Assembly: GCA_963922205.1 (NCBI GenBank)
Contig: CAWUHX010000136.1
Location: 620,001-684,000 of the forward strand
DNA from: Romanomermis culicivorax
Lineage: Eukaryota > Nematoda > Enoplea > Mermithida > Mermithidae
Direction of reading: 5' to 3'
Length of the DNA stretch: 64,000 nucleotides
The notes under the pieces are model-generated. The model was not told the DNA's origin. It made no database searches and saw nothing but the letters and a program-made list of their open reading frames with translations. Made by a program: the position numbers and the translations under genes. This document shows, piece after piece, positions 35,150-45,655 of the stretch. Position 1 is the first letter of the stretch. The number at the start of each line of letters is the position of its first letter.

Positions 35150-35786
35150 TATTTTACCCTTTACCGAAATTTACCCTTGGCGATACGTTCCATATAAATA
35201 TTTCTTTCCATATACGAAAAGCACCACTGATGTTTCACATAGGACGCGTACCCCAGGCTTTGTGAAATATCATGATTGCCATTCCGAAAGCTTGAAGGCT
35301 TGAAAAGGTCTGTGCACCTTTGATCTTGGAAAAAATGTGCATCTCGCACTACCACTCTCCAACTTTCCAAAAGTTATATATATCTTTCACTCAAATTTTA
35401 ATATATTTTGGTCAAAATTTAACTAATATTATGTTGCGAATCGCCCTGTTGTTGAAAAATTGTCAGAATTCTTTACTTTTTCGTATTGCTCAAATGTTTT
35501 GTAAATTTTGTTGTAAGTATCTGATTGCCACCAAAGTCAAATGAAAAGGTCCACCGAGAAAGAAAAATCGTCTGTGTCTGAAAGGAAGAAAAGAAACGAT
35601 GCTAAAACGGGTTAAACTACCCTACTACACTGACTGTTTACACGTCCGAAAGCTCTACCGAAAATTGTATGCTGCTTGATGGATTGTAGACTCTACGATT
35701 GATGGAAAAAAGCGATGTTAAACCACTCGCTCCCGGAGAGAGAAAATTTGAATCACTTGAGGCGATTTGCGTCAAAGGGGGAGGAG
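35150..35786 (+). repeat. Deleted second internal segment of the composite
   Basis: The segment starts at TATTTTACCC and matches the 3' UTR of the first unit (CGATACGTTCC, GAAAAGGTCC, GAGGCGATTTGCGTCAAAG). It has no coding sequence. A stretch at about 35330-35510 has no counterpart in unit 1. Confidence 0.75.
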
Positions 35787-36364
35787 TGTAATGGGGCGCC
35801 AATTGACTACAGTGTAAACTCATCGGTTTTACAAAGTGATTCACAAGAACGCATCGTTTCGGAGCTTAAAGTTGTTCAAAGTTGTCTGAAAGTTCACAAC
35901 ATCAAAGATTACACTCGCAGCAAGTTTGTGATAAAGTCAGTTGTTGTTTTGTTTGTCTTAGCGAGCAGTCGGTTTTGTGAGAGGCTCTGAGCATCGCCAG
36001 TAAATCGAAAACCCAGCGTGTGTTCTAGTTTGAGTCAAACTATTTGGAAAATAGTTTGAGTATTCAAGTGAAACTCCTAGCGGTTAAGATATCACGGCCG
36101 GAGTTTCGGCATCCGAAAACCTTTGACGACCTGAGCGAAGATCCCTGGAAAAATTGACACAGCGCTCTCTACGAGCCCGTCAATCTTCTGTGTTCAATTA
36201 TCGTTGCGTAAATCTGTAAAACACTCCAAGTGTTCCGTTTCTAGCGTTCTGCATGCTCTTCTACGTTCCGTACGTCTCTTCTAAAACGCGCGATAAATCG
36301 TCAAGCTACAAAGCTTAATTTTCTTCTGCGTTCCGTCATCTAACCTTATTTCTCACGCACGACA
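35787..36364 (+). repeat. LTR 3 (3'), 578 bp
   Basis: It starts TGTAATGGGGCGCC and ends CGCACGACA. It is the most diverged of the three, again with many CpG/TpG/CpA differences (for example AATTGAC for AATCGAC). Confidence 0.88.
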
Positions 36365-36870
36365 AGAAGGTTTGATTTTCGGTGAATTTAATGAATTTTC
36401 AGTGGGACAAACTCAAATCCAAAAACTAGGCCAGCAGCTTTCAAGCGCCAAAAATTTCTAGCATTGTCTTACACTCAAAATGTTTTAATCACATGAAAGT
36501 CAAAATTCAAATTTTTTGTGAAGATCGCAAACAATTTTGGGAAAATAATCGAGGAAAATGTTGGTTTTCATCAACTTCGTCAAAAAACAATACGGGATCA
36601 AACATTTAACCATAATATGATGATAATTAGAACCTCAAGCACTAACTAGAATGACCTTTTCTAACCGCGTATTAGAATAATATAGAAAATTATAAATTAA
36701 TTGAAAATTTTTTTTCCATTTCAGAACGCATAAAAATGCATCTCCGGACAGAAAACCCAATAACTTTATCAAAAGAGCAGTCAGGCCTCAAGTTGCAATG
36801 TGCAACTTGACAGAAAAAATTTGGTTGCACAGCCCGAAATTTGGTTGCGGTGTGCAAAATAAACCCTGTG
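36365..36870 (+). repeat. 0.9-kb repeat: right part plus the head of a next unit
   Basis: 36365-36700 completes the copy interrupted by the LTR composite. After CTAACCGCGTATT a new head module starts (ATGCATCTCCGGACAGAAAA, CAACTTGACAGAAAAAATTT), so units lie head to tail here. Confidence 0.65.
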
Positions 36871-36999
36871 ATGACCTGTTAAGGATTAGAAAATGAAACG
36901 AGCTAACTTGATTGATGGAAACTGTTGAGAATTAATTAGTAAGTCGGAGTAGATATGCTAGCGGCCGCGCCTGATAGAAAATAGTTAAGATTATACCCA

Positions 37000-38200
37000 T
37001 GACCGGCGCGAAGTGCCGGGAAATTTTGAGATTTTGACCCTTTTAAGTGCACCAGAATGCATCTTTTCGGTTTTGAATTCCCCAAAATTTTTTCCTCAAT
37101 GAGAACCATACCCAAACTTTTTTTCCTCATTTCCAAATTTTTTTCCTCAAAAGACCCCATTTGAGGAAAAAAAAACGGTGATTGCATTATAATGTCGAAA
37201 AAAATTCTGGAATGTGGAAACAATTTTTGAGACTTTTTCACAAATGTGGAAGAAAAATTTGGGGTTTTCATATTGAACAGATGCATTTGGTGTATTTTAG
37301 GAGGTCCAAATATCTCGAAATTTTCCGGCGCTTGGCGCCGTTTATAACTCTAATAATCATTATTATTTATTACCAAGCTCAGGCGCGGCTTTTAGTATGT
37401 CTATCTTCACTTACCATTTAATCTTTAATAGTTTTCATCCGTACCTGTAAGAGGTCCGACCAGTTGGGGGGGGGGGATAAATCTGAAATCTTGGGGGAGG
37501 GGGTCGAAAAAAGTCGAAATTATTCCCAAAAAAGGCCAAAAAAAACATGCACTTGTTTGCAAATTTTTTAAATTTTTCCCAACTGGGGGGGAGGTTGGGT
37601 ATATGGTTGGCCAAGTTAGGGGGCGGGCGCCCCCAACCCCCCCCAAGTACAGCTATGTTTTCATCATCTTAAACGTATTATTTCATGTTTAATGGGCAAT
37701 CCTGCATACTAATCTTTATATTTAATGAAGGTCCACATTTTTTCGTTTGTAGATTTTTTGAGAAAGATCAACACGTCAACTTTCTCAACGTTTTGAAGCA
37801 TTCGTTCTTTCCTTAACGTATTTTCAATTCAAAAGCTTCATGGAAGTATTTTCGGAAAATTTCTACGCTTCTGACTCTTTACTTTTCGGCCAAATTTATG
37901 AAAAGTTACAGATAAATTGATGGTTTTAAAATTTTTCGAATGATAAACTTTTAGAAATTACGATTTATGAACACAAAATTTAAATCTAATTTTGATTAGA
38001 GTGATTATCAGAATGCTTTAAAAAGCTAAAAAAAAAGACAAAAAAATTTTTTCACATGTGGAAAAAAAATTTAATCCCCTTCCACATTTGTGGAAAAAAG
38101 TTCGTGGAAAAAAATAGTTTTCTGTCCGGAGATGCATTTTTATGCGTTCAAAAATGGAAAAAAGTGAACAATTTTGCGGCGCTTCGCGTCGGGTTTATAT
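37000..38200 (+). repeat. 0.75-kb repeat copy with three GC palindromes
   Basis: Palindromes lie at 37003-37019, 37325-37340 and 38177-38191. The CACAAATGTGGAAGAAAAAT and AATAATCATTATTATTTATT modules match 24960-25560. A C-rich MITE interrupts it at 37440-37657. Confidence 0.6.
37440..37657. mobile_element. CATACCTGTA-family MITE, TSD TTTTCATC
   Basis: The exact 8-bp duplication TTTTCATC lies at 37432-37439 and 37658-37665. The ends CGTACCTGT and ACAGCTATG are slightly decayed. The orientation is opposite to the other copies (CTGTAAGAGGTCCGACCAG at the left). The uninterrupted relative is at about 25225-25250. Confidence 0.82.
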
Positions 38201-38223
38201 TCATTCATAATTTTTTATATTAT

Positions 38224-40232
38224 TCTATGAATGAATGAATGAAGAAGATTTATTACCTGTCAGGCGAAATATAACACAAGAAAAGAAAAAAAAGGTTAAA
38301 ACGCGAGAACAAACAATTAAAATGAAATAAGAAAATGAAGAAAAGTTTCGAAAACTCAATCCACGGCTACTTCAAAACGACAAATACAATATCGCAGCGA
38401 AAATATGTGCTACAGTAAACAAGTTAATGACGGTAATAGGAAGCGCAGGTTACATATTTGTAACAGGCTAACGCACTCCCCCGAGATAATCAGAAAAATC
38501 AATCTTAGAGATTTTCGTTTTGAATGTGTGTAAATTGGAAGAACTAAGAACTTCAGCTGAAAGTTCATTCCAAATATTAATGTACCTGTTGGAAAAATCA
38601 TATAATCTAATATTTGTTTTAGCTTTACCTGTTTTGAGTTTGTAGTCATTTTTACGACGGGTGGACTCGAAATTACTGCTAATAAAGAAGTCCGATTTTT
38701 GCAGACAGGATTGGCCTTTAATAATTTGAAACATCATGCATAAGGCGGCACGTAGTCGGCGTATTTCTAAGCTATCAAGGCATAGCTTAGTTAAACGCTC
38801 ATCATATGAAAGGATAGACCCAAAACCACATATTCTTTTTGTGAATCTTCTCTGAACTTTTTCAATGAGATTTATGTCAGAGGCATAGTAAGGGTTCCAA
38901 ACAGTTGAACAATATTCTAGCAGGGGTCTAACATAAACAGTAAAGGCGCGTACAAGGTTAGAAGTATCATGGGAAGTAAAGGTTCTAATTATCAAAGAAC
39001 TTAAGCTAAAGGCTTTCTTGGTAATTGATGCTATGTGATCTCTAAAACTCAAGTTTTGGGATATAAGTACGCCCAAGTCTCTGACATATGGGTTTTCACC
39101 TGGAATTTCAGACAATCCTAAATTGTAGGGGACCTTTGGATTTGCATGGCCCATATAGAGAATAGAACTTTTTTCAGCCGAAATTTCGAGGTGCCATGTT
39201 TTAGACCAATTGAAAATCTGATCAAGATCATCTTGAAGAGTTTTACATTGTGTGGAGGTGTTAAAAATTTTCACATCATCTGCGAAAAGATAGACATGGG
39301 ATTTTAAAGTATCAGGGAGGTCGTTTATAAACAAGAGGAAAAGAGTTGGACCAAGAACACTACCCTGGGGGACACCACTGCTTACGTCTGATGTTAGGGA
39401 AAATTTGTTGTTAATGCAGACTTTTTGAGTGCGATTTGAAAGGAAGGCGATGATCCAATTCGCAAGAAAACCACAGATACCATAGTTTTTCAACTTTAGA
39501 GCAAGCTTACTATGGGAGACAGAGTCAAAAGCTTTCTTAAAATCAATGTAAATCAAATCAATGGAAGATCCTGAATCAATAAGTTTCGTCCATGAATTTT
39601 TGCATTTGAGCAACTGTGTTTCACATGACTTTTTTGGCAAAAACCCAAACTGAAAGGGAGATAATAGAGAGCTTCTCTTAAGGTAATCTAAAATAGAAGA
39701 GTTAATAATGCTTTCCATGACTTTACAAGCAATACAACAAAGAGAAATTGGTCGGTAATTGGAAATCAATGAGGAATCACCTTTTTTGTATACTGGGATT
39801 ACATTTGCAGTTTTCCATATAGATGGTAATGCGCCAGATCTAAAAGAAACCTCAAAGATATGAGAAAGTGGGTCCGCCAAACAATTGGATAGTTTTTTCA
39901 TAAAATAGGCACATAACCCATCAGGACCCAAGGCAAGAGATGGATTCAGTTTACGAAGAGCAGCACGAACTAGCTCAACAGAAAATGATGAATTGGAGAT
40001 TTCAGACATAGTTCTTTTGGGGAAAAGAGGCACAGAACCATTATCATTGGTAAAGACTGATGTGAAATAATTATTGAAAAGTTCGGCCTTTAGATCTTCA
40101 TCAGAAATAATTTCATTACCTATACAAATTGGGGGAATAGCTCTATTTGATTTGATTTTGGAATTTACAGAATTATAGAAACTTCTGAGATCAGATTTGT
40201 CAATAAGTTTCTTTTCAATGTCGATTTGATGC
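38224..40232 (-). mobile_element. 5'-truncated CR1/Jockey-like LINE
   Basis: It runs from the junction with the 0.9-kb repeat near 40232 to a 3' tail made of TTCA units (38224-38242 on the plus strand as TGAATGAATGAA). The 5' part with ORF1 and endonuclease is missing. The RT frame is open to the truncation point. Confidence 0.85.
38468..40033 (-). CDS. Non-LTR reverse transcriptase, open frame (LINE ORF2 C-terminal part)
   Basis: The frame holds 521 codons from the first Met and continues upstream in frame to about 40232 (SFYNSVNSKI, EDLKAELFNNYF). RT blocks in order are NYRPISLCCIACKVMES, FGFLPKKSCETQLL, catalytic YIDFKKAFDSVSH, SGVPQGSVLGPTLF and YLFADDVKIF, followed by the thumb-like RDLGVLISQNLSFRDHI and the C-terminal EYCSTVWNPYYA block common to CR1/Jockey-type LINEs. 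The catalytic Asp residues are present. The endonuclease is not included, so the protein would not be a complete ORF2. It ends GGVR with TAA. It is the only LINE frame here without lesions. Confidence 0.9.
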   Translation of the reverse strand: MPLFPKRTMSEISNSSFSVELVRAALRKLNPSLALGPDGLCAYFMKKLSNCLADPLSHIFEVSFRSGALPSIWKTANVIPVYKKGDSSLISNYRPISLCCIACKVMESIINSSILDYLKRSSLLSPFQFGFLPKKSCETQLLKCKNSWTKLIDSGSSIDLIYIDFKKAFDSVSHSKLALKLKNYGICGFLANWIIAFLSNRTQKVCINNKFSLTSDVSSGVPQGSVLGPTLFLLFINDLPDTLKSHVYLFADDVKIFNTSTQCKTLQDDLDQIFNWSKTWHLEISAEKSSILYMGHANPKVPYNLGLSEIPGENPYVRDLGVLISQNLSFRDHIASITKKAFSLSSLIIRTFTSHDTSNLVRAFTVYVRPLLEYCSTVWNPYYASDINLIEKVQRRFTKRICGFGSILSYDERLTKLCLDSLEIRRLRAALCMMFQIIKGQSCLQKSDFFISSNFESTRRKNDYKLKTGKAKTNIRLYDFSNRYINIWNELSAEVLSSSNLHTFKTKISKIDFSDYLGGVR

Positions 40233-40239
40233 GATTTGA

Positions 40240-41110
40240 TTTGATAGTGCGCGGTTAGAAAAAGTCATTCGAGTTAGTGCTTATAGCTTCTAGTTATCAA
40301 CATATTATGGATAAATGTTTAATCCTGTATTGTTGTTTGACGAATTTGATGAAAATTAACATTTTTCTCGGTCATTTTCTCAAAAGTTATTTGCGATCTT
40401 CATGAAAGCTTCGACTTTGATGCGATTAAAACATTTTGAGTGTAAGGCAATGCCAGAAATTTTTCATCCAAATTCTTAGTCGCATGCCTAGTTTTTGAAT
40501 TTTAGTTTGTCCGACTGAAAATTCATCTAATTCACTGAAATCAAACCGTCTGTCTGGGAAATAAAAGGTGAAAAGATTCATTTTCTAGCATTCTAGAATA
40601 TTGAATTCCTGAAATAGTTTTCGGCGCTACGCGCCGAACACATTACTATAGTCTAGTCATATTAATCTTTTCATTTGCCCTCCAAAATTCAAAAAAATTG
40701 GTTTTTAAATGCCTAAAACCGACGCGGATCGAGTGAAATACAAGAAAACTAGTTTGTGATGGTTTTTCCGATAAATTTAAGCAAATTTATCGATTTTAGA
40801 GCGAGCAACCAAAAATTTAACTGAGCAACCAAAATTATTCCCAAGTTTAACATTGCAACCTGGCCTGTTCAAAGAAAACCCTGACTCTGGGTCCTCCGCC
40901 GCAGGGTTTTTTGCAAACAGCATTCAGCAACCAAGTTTCGTGTTGTGCAACCAAATTTTTTCTGTCAAGTTGCTTAGTGCAACTTGAGACCTGACTGCTT
41001 TTTTGATTAATTTATGGGGTTTCTGTCCGGAGGTGCATTTTTGTGCGTTCTAAAATGGAAAAAACCAAAATTTTCTTGCGCATCGCGCCGTGTTTCAATT
41101 CATTCTAATA
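40240..41110 (-). repeat. Full copy of the 0.9-kb interspersed repeat (empty site)
   Basis: The reverse strand reads through all modules without interruption: TGCACCTCCGGACAGAAACC, CAACTTGACAGAAAAAATTT, GGCCAGGTTGCAATG, TAAATTTATCGGAAAAACC, the palindrome (40622-40636), CCCAGACAGACGGTTTGATT and CAAAATGTTTTAATCGCATC. It lacks both the MITE and the LTR composite found in the 29-36 kb copy. Confidence 0.8.
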
Positions 41111-41204
41111 ATAATAATTTTATTTATAACTTACAAAACGTTAAAACAAATGTCATAGAAAAATATGAGTAACACGAACATAAATTTTTAATCAAATCAG
41201 CGTT

Positions 41205-41340
41205 TTTTATGCACGGACATTTGTGCCAATGGTACAAGAGGCCAAAAAAATTTGTGTCTATGGCACAAAAAATTTTTTTCCTCTAGGAACATACTGAAAA
41301 CTGTGGAAAGGTTTTAGGCCAAAATTTCGATATAGACAAT
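41205..41340 (+). repeat. Interspersed repeat shared with 23376-23520
   Basis: It has the same module order as the earlier copy: GGACATTTGTGCCAATGGTA, AGAGGCCAAAAAAATTTGTG and GAACATACTGAAAACTG. Confidence 0.6.
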
Positions 41341-42620
41341 GATAATAATAATAATAATAATGAGTTTTATACGTCTAAATATAAGGCAAGATAGATTGAG
41401 TAAATTCAGCGAACATATGAAATAAACAAGGCTTAACTACAGTAAATAATGAACGTAAATGTAATAGGGTACGCACGTTACAAATGTAATATGTAATGCA
41501 TACCCCCCTTGAATTTCATATTTGTAGAAACTTAACTTTATCCTTAAATGAGTGCAAACTAGAGGCATTAACAACTTCACTTGGTAAGGAATTCCAAACA
41601 TACATGTAATTGGGGGGGGAGTGCTATGAAAACCCCCCTCCCAAGAAATCGTCGACCATATGGCTAGCCATTGGGCGACCGCCCCCCAGGATTTTCCAAT
41701 CCAATGGCTAGCCATATGGTAGCTGTAGGGACTCCCATAATTTTGGTCGGAAAAATACTAAAAAATGTCAATTTTTTGGTTAAAAATGTCAATTTCTGAA
41801 CAAAAAATGGTCAAAAATGTGAATTTTCTTGGAGCTTCGCGCCATGGCTACATTTTTTCGGTCTTTTCAGGACTTTTTTCGTGAAAAAATCGATTTTTTC
41901 GTTGAGAGTACCCCTCCCCCAAAATTTTGGGAATTACTGACCCCGGCCACGAAAAAGTCGCACAACCCCCCCCCAGACCTTGGGGCTCCGTTACATGTAT
42001 GATTCCAAATACTAATATATCTATTGAAAAAATCAAATTTAAAAGTTTAACTGCGAGCAAAATTTTGAATGAGTTTATAATTGTGTTTCTGGCAAGTGAC
42101 ATTGACATTTAAAGAAAAATAATTATGAAAATTTAGGTGTGTTTTACCACGTATTATAATAAACATTGTAGAAAGGGCAAAGTGCAATCTACGATTCTCA
42201 AGTTTTTGTAATTTCAACTCATTGAGTCGTTGATCATACGGTAACTCTGATCTGAAGCCCATTACCCTTCTAGTGAATTTTCTCTGAATATCTTCCAAAT
42301 ATTGGATGTCAGCAGCAAAATGAGGGTTCCATACTGCTGTACAATATTCCAAAATTGGGCGGACATATGTAACAAAAGCTCTAGTAAGTTTCTTTTATTT
42401 CTAGAAAAGAAAGATTTTAAAATCAGTGAAGAACGGAAGTAAGCCCTCTTTGCCATGGAATGATAATGTTCCCTGAATTTAAGATCAGGATTAATAATTA
42501 TACCTATAAGTCCTTAACGTAGTTGTCACAGACAGGCACATTTTTCTACCCATAACATACGGAATATGAGGATTATTGTTTCCCAGGTACAGACTACAAC
42601 TTTTAGATACTCAAATTTCC
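41341..42620 (-). pseudogene. LINE relic with (TTA)n tail, split by a MITE
   Basis: The tail is the ATA/ATT microsatellite at 41341-41363. Coding remnants on the minus strand include SLPSEVVNASSLHSFK (about 41530-41590) and, upstream of the MITE, EYCTAVWNPHFAADIQYLE and KFTRRVMGFRSELPYDQRL (42047-42352). Frames are broken around 42380 and 42500. It is 5'-truncated near 42620. Confidence 0.8.
41599..42001. mobile_element. CATACATGTAA-family MITE, 403 bp, TSD ATTCCAAA
   Basis: The ends CATACATGTAA and TTACATGTATG are perfect, and ATTCCAAA is duplicated exactly at 41591-41598 and 42002-42009. It interrupts the LINE at the code for VWNSLPSE. The interior shares CGACCATATGGCTAGCCATT and repeated GACATTTTT units with 23998-24481. 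Confidence 0.9.
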
Positions 42621-42740
42621 AAAACGTTTAACGCATTAATCTTTGGTAAAAATCGTGTCCGACCTATTTTACAGCTAACCATGTCAGTGAGATTGAGATA
42701 AGAAAACGCTGTGCAAGTAGTTCACGACGACTCGAAACTA

Positions 42741-42950
42741 GATAGAATGCTGAGAAAATCTAAATCAGTAAACTTTGATCAACTGCAAAATGATTTGAAT
42801 AAAGTAATTGAGTGGTCCATGCAAAATCGATTGTCTGTAGCCAAAAATTAGAGTAAAGTCTTACACCTTGAGAAAAATAACCCTAAACAAATTTACTTAT
42901 TGGGAGATTCAACTTTACCTAAGGTTAGTCAAGTAGAAGATCTTGGAACC
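42741..42950 (+). pseudogene. LINE RT fragment, plus strand
   Basis: It codes for FDQLQNDLNKVIEWSMQNRL and LPKVSQVEDLG, the block just after the FADD motif in these RTs. A TAG interrupts it. It ends where the microsatellite tail of the next, opposite LINE begins, so it was probably cut by that insertion. Confidence 0.7.
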
Positions 42951-42982
<32 letters not shown>

Positions 42983-44990
42983 TTATTAGTCGTAAGAGAA
43001 TCAAAAACAATTAAAAATGCAATAAATACGGTGTGAATTACAAAACAAAATAATTAATTGGATAATAAAAAGCAGTATAGCAACTAACGGGATACGCAAG
43101 TTGCATTGCACAACAAACTAACGCGTACCCCTCAAATATTGATCTAATTCTAAGCTCGAAAATTTATGCTTAAAGCAAGGTAAATCAGGCGATGAGACGA
43201 CACAATCAGGTAATGAGTTCCAAATATTAATATACATAACACAATGAAAACATAAATTTACCAATATCTGTGCAGCAATTGTAAGTACCTAGCTTAAATT
43301 TATTAGTGTGATGAGTATTGTTACAATTATAATGAAAAAATTTATCAAAATGCAGACGAGACTTATTATGAGTAATTAGATATATCATGCTCAATGCAAA
43401 TATCAAACGATGATAATCAAGACTTCTAAGACCAAGCTTCTCTAAATGCTGATCATATGATTGGCCACTATTAAAACCAAATATTCCACGAGTAAATTTC
43501 CTCTGGACATTTTCAATATAATTAATATCAACCAAATGATGAGGATTCCAAATCGTGGTGCAATATTCTAGTATCGGACGAACATATGTTGTAAAAGCTC
43601 TTACAAGATTTGATTTGTTTTTTGAAAGAAAGATTTTGAAATCAATGCAGTAGGTTGGCAGGCTTTTTTAACATAAAATTATAGTGATCTTTGAACTTCA
43701 AATTTTGAGACATGAGAACACCAAGATCTCTAACCAAAGAAGTATTCAAAGAAATATTAGTAAAACCAAACCGATATTATTTTTTGGGTTCCTTTTGCCA
43801 ATAAATAAAATGCAACATTTTGCTGCAGAAACACCAAGTTGCCAATCCTTAGACCGAGAAGCAATTTTATCTAGATCGCTCTGTAAAATGGTTGCATTAT
43901 CTGACGTATTAAAAAATTTTACATCATCTGCAAAAAGAAACAATGCGCTGTACAGGTTGTCGATAATATCGTTTATAAATAGGAGGAAAAAGGTAGGTCC
44001 AAGGATACTACCTGGAGCGGCCCCACTTGAAACATTGATTTTTTTAGATGTAGAATCATTTATTCATACATGCTGAGTTGGGTTTTGAAGAAAAGATGAG
44101 ATGCAATTATATAGAAAGCCTGAAAATCCGTAAGCTATCAGTTTCAACATGAGTTTGGAACGGGAGCTGTATCAAATGCTTTCTTGAAGTCGATGTATGC
44201 AACATCAACTGTTTTATCATGGTCAACTAATTTAGACCATGTGTTCACACAATTTAAGAGTTGGGCTTCACACGATTTGGATTTAATAAAACCATATTGA
44301 GATTTAGGTAATAAACTTGTTTTCATTAAGGTGTAAGGTTATACGCACATTTATAATACTTTCCATTATTTCACAAGGAATGCAACATAAAGATATAGGA
44401 CGACAATTTGAATATCTTGATGAGTCACCTTTTTTAAATATAAGGACAACAACAGCAGTTTTCCAAAGAGAGGGTAGAATACCCGTTCTGAAAAAACTTC
44501 AAATATTGACAATAGAGGTCTGTATAATTGAATAGCAAATTTTTTAATGAAGGTATAGCACAAAGTACGTCAGGTCAGAGTGATAAAGTCGGTTTTAATG
44601 ATTTAATTGTAGAAAGGACAGTATTTTCATTAAATTGTACAACTGATATATTTGCTTTGGTGTGATTTGGGAAATGGGGTATGTCATTATCATCATGTAT
44701 AAAAACAGACGCAAAATAATCATTGAACAGATCAGCTTTTGGCAAGTCTTCGACTATATTGCTTTCATTTCCACTAATAATAGGAGGAATACTATTATTT
44801 TTTAGCCTGGAATTAACAAATTTATAAAATGAATTTACGTTATTATCCATCAGAAGTTTTTCTTCATCTTTAACTTTTAATTTGGTTATTTCATTGCGTA
44901 CATGTTTAGAGTGATTTTTATATTCAATCTTGATATCAGGATTCCCATTCTTTTCAAATTTGTTCCAAATCTCGCGTTTCTTAAGCAGTA
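42951..44990 (-). pseudogene. LINE relic with (TTA)n tail
   Basis: The 3' tail is the TAA/ATA microsatellite at 42951-42983. RT pieces in several frames follow the normal order towards higher coordinates: KFTRGIFGFNSGQSYDQHL (43227-43535), LFADDVKFFNTSDNATILQS (43746-43943), SQYGFIKSKSCEAQLL with YIDFKKAFDTA (44144-44326) and the pre-RT region NSFYKFVNSRL (44575-44850). Multiple frameshifts show it is dead. Confidence 0.8.
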
Positions 44991-44994
44991 ATGT

Positions 44995-45590
44995 CTATGA
45001 ATTTGCGATGCTTACGTTTAATAGAGGATTTACAGGAAACTGGTATACATTAGCAGATATAAGTGGATTTAAAATGTTGAAAAATTTAGTATACATGTGT
45101 TCGGCAGATAAACAATCAGATCTGTCCATTGTGAAATTTGTTGTTCTATCCATTGTAAAACAAATCCCAGAATCCTTCAATTTGGCTACCGAATCAAATG
45201 CTTTTTGGAAGTCAATGAACACAATATCAACATGCTTCTTAGAATTAATCAATTTTGTCCATTTGTTCATACAATACAGAAGTTGACTCGTGCAAGATTT
45301 GCCTTTCTGAAATCCGATTGTTCGTTTTTTAATATTTTGGTAGTAAGTGCATGTGTCATAAGAGATTTGTTTATGAGACAGCGAAATGGGCCTATAGTTT
45401 TCAACAGCAGAAGATGAACCTTTAGGGATGATTAATGTCTCCAGCCAGAGTGAATGTAGCTTACCAGTTCTATAGGAAGCTTCAAAAATGATGGATAATG
45501 GAATCTGTAAAACGTGCTTCAGTTTTTTGAGAAAAAATGCACATAAACCATCAGAACCTAAGCATAATGATGAACACTAACACCTAACAC
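44995..45590 (-). pseudogene. LINE RT fragment, scrambled
   Basis: Motif A-like DIVFIDFQKAFDSV (within 44995-45270) and upstream pieces reading NYRPISLSHKQIS and SYRTGKLHSLW (45340-45480) are in different frames. The fragment lacks the palm C-terminus. Confidence 0.65.
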
Positions 45591-45655
45591 ACTTAAACTA
45601 AAAAAACTAAAACTAACCTAAAAACTAACCTAAACTAAAACTAAGCTAAACACCG
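45580..45655. repeat. Low-complexity AACTAAAACTAACCTA repeat
   Basis: Degenerate units of ACTAA and CCTAAAA cover about 75 bases at the 3' break point of the neighbouring LINE fragment. Confidence 0.7.

Larger units (their letters stand above)
29712..36364 (+). mobile_element. Decayed Ty3/Gypsy composite with three LTRs, TSD AGAA
   Basis: The order is LTR (29712-30288), PBS, one Gag-protease frame, a truncated RT start, 3' UTR, PPT, LTR (34573-35149), a shortened second internal segment (35150-35786), PPT, LTR (35787-36364). The duplication AGAA lies outside the first and third LTR (29708-29711, 36365-36368), so the three-LTR array behaves as one insertion. RT core, RNase H and integrase are absent, so it cannot move by itself. 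An empty paralogous site is visible in the reverse strand near 40545-40560. Confidence 0.9.
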
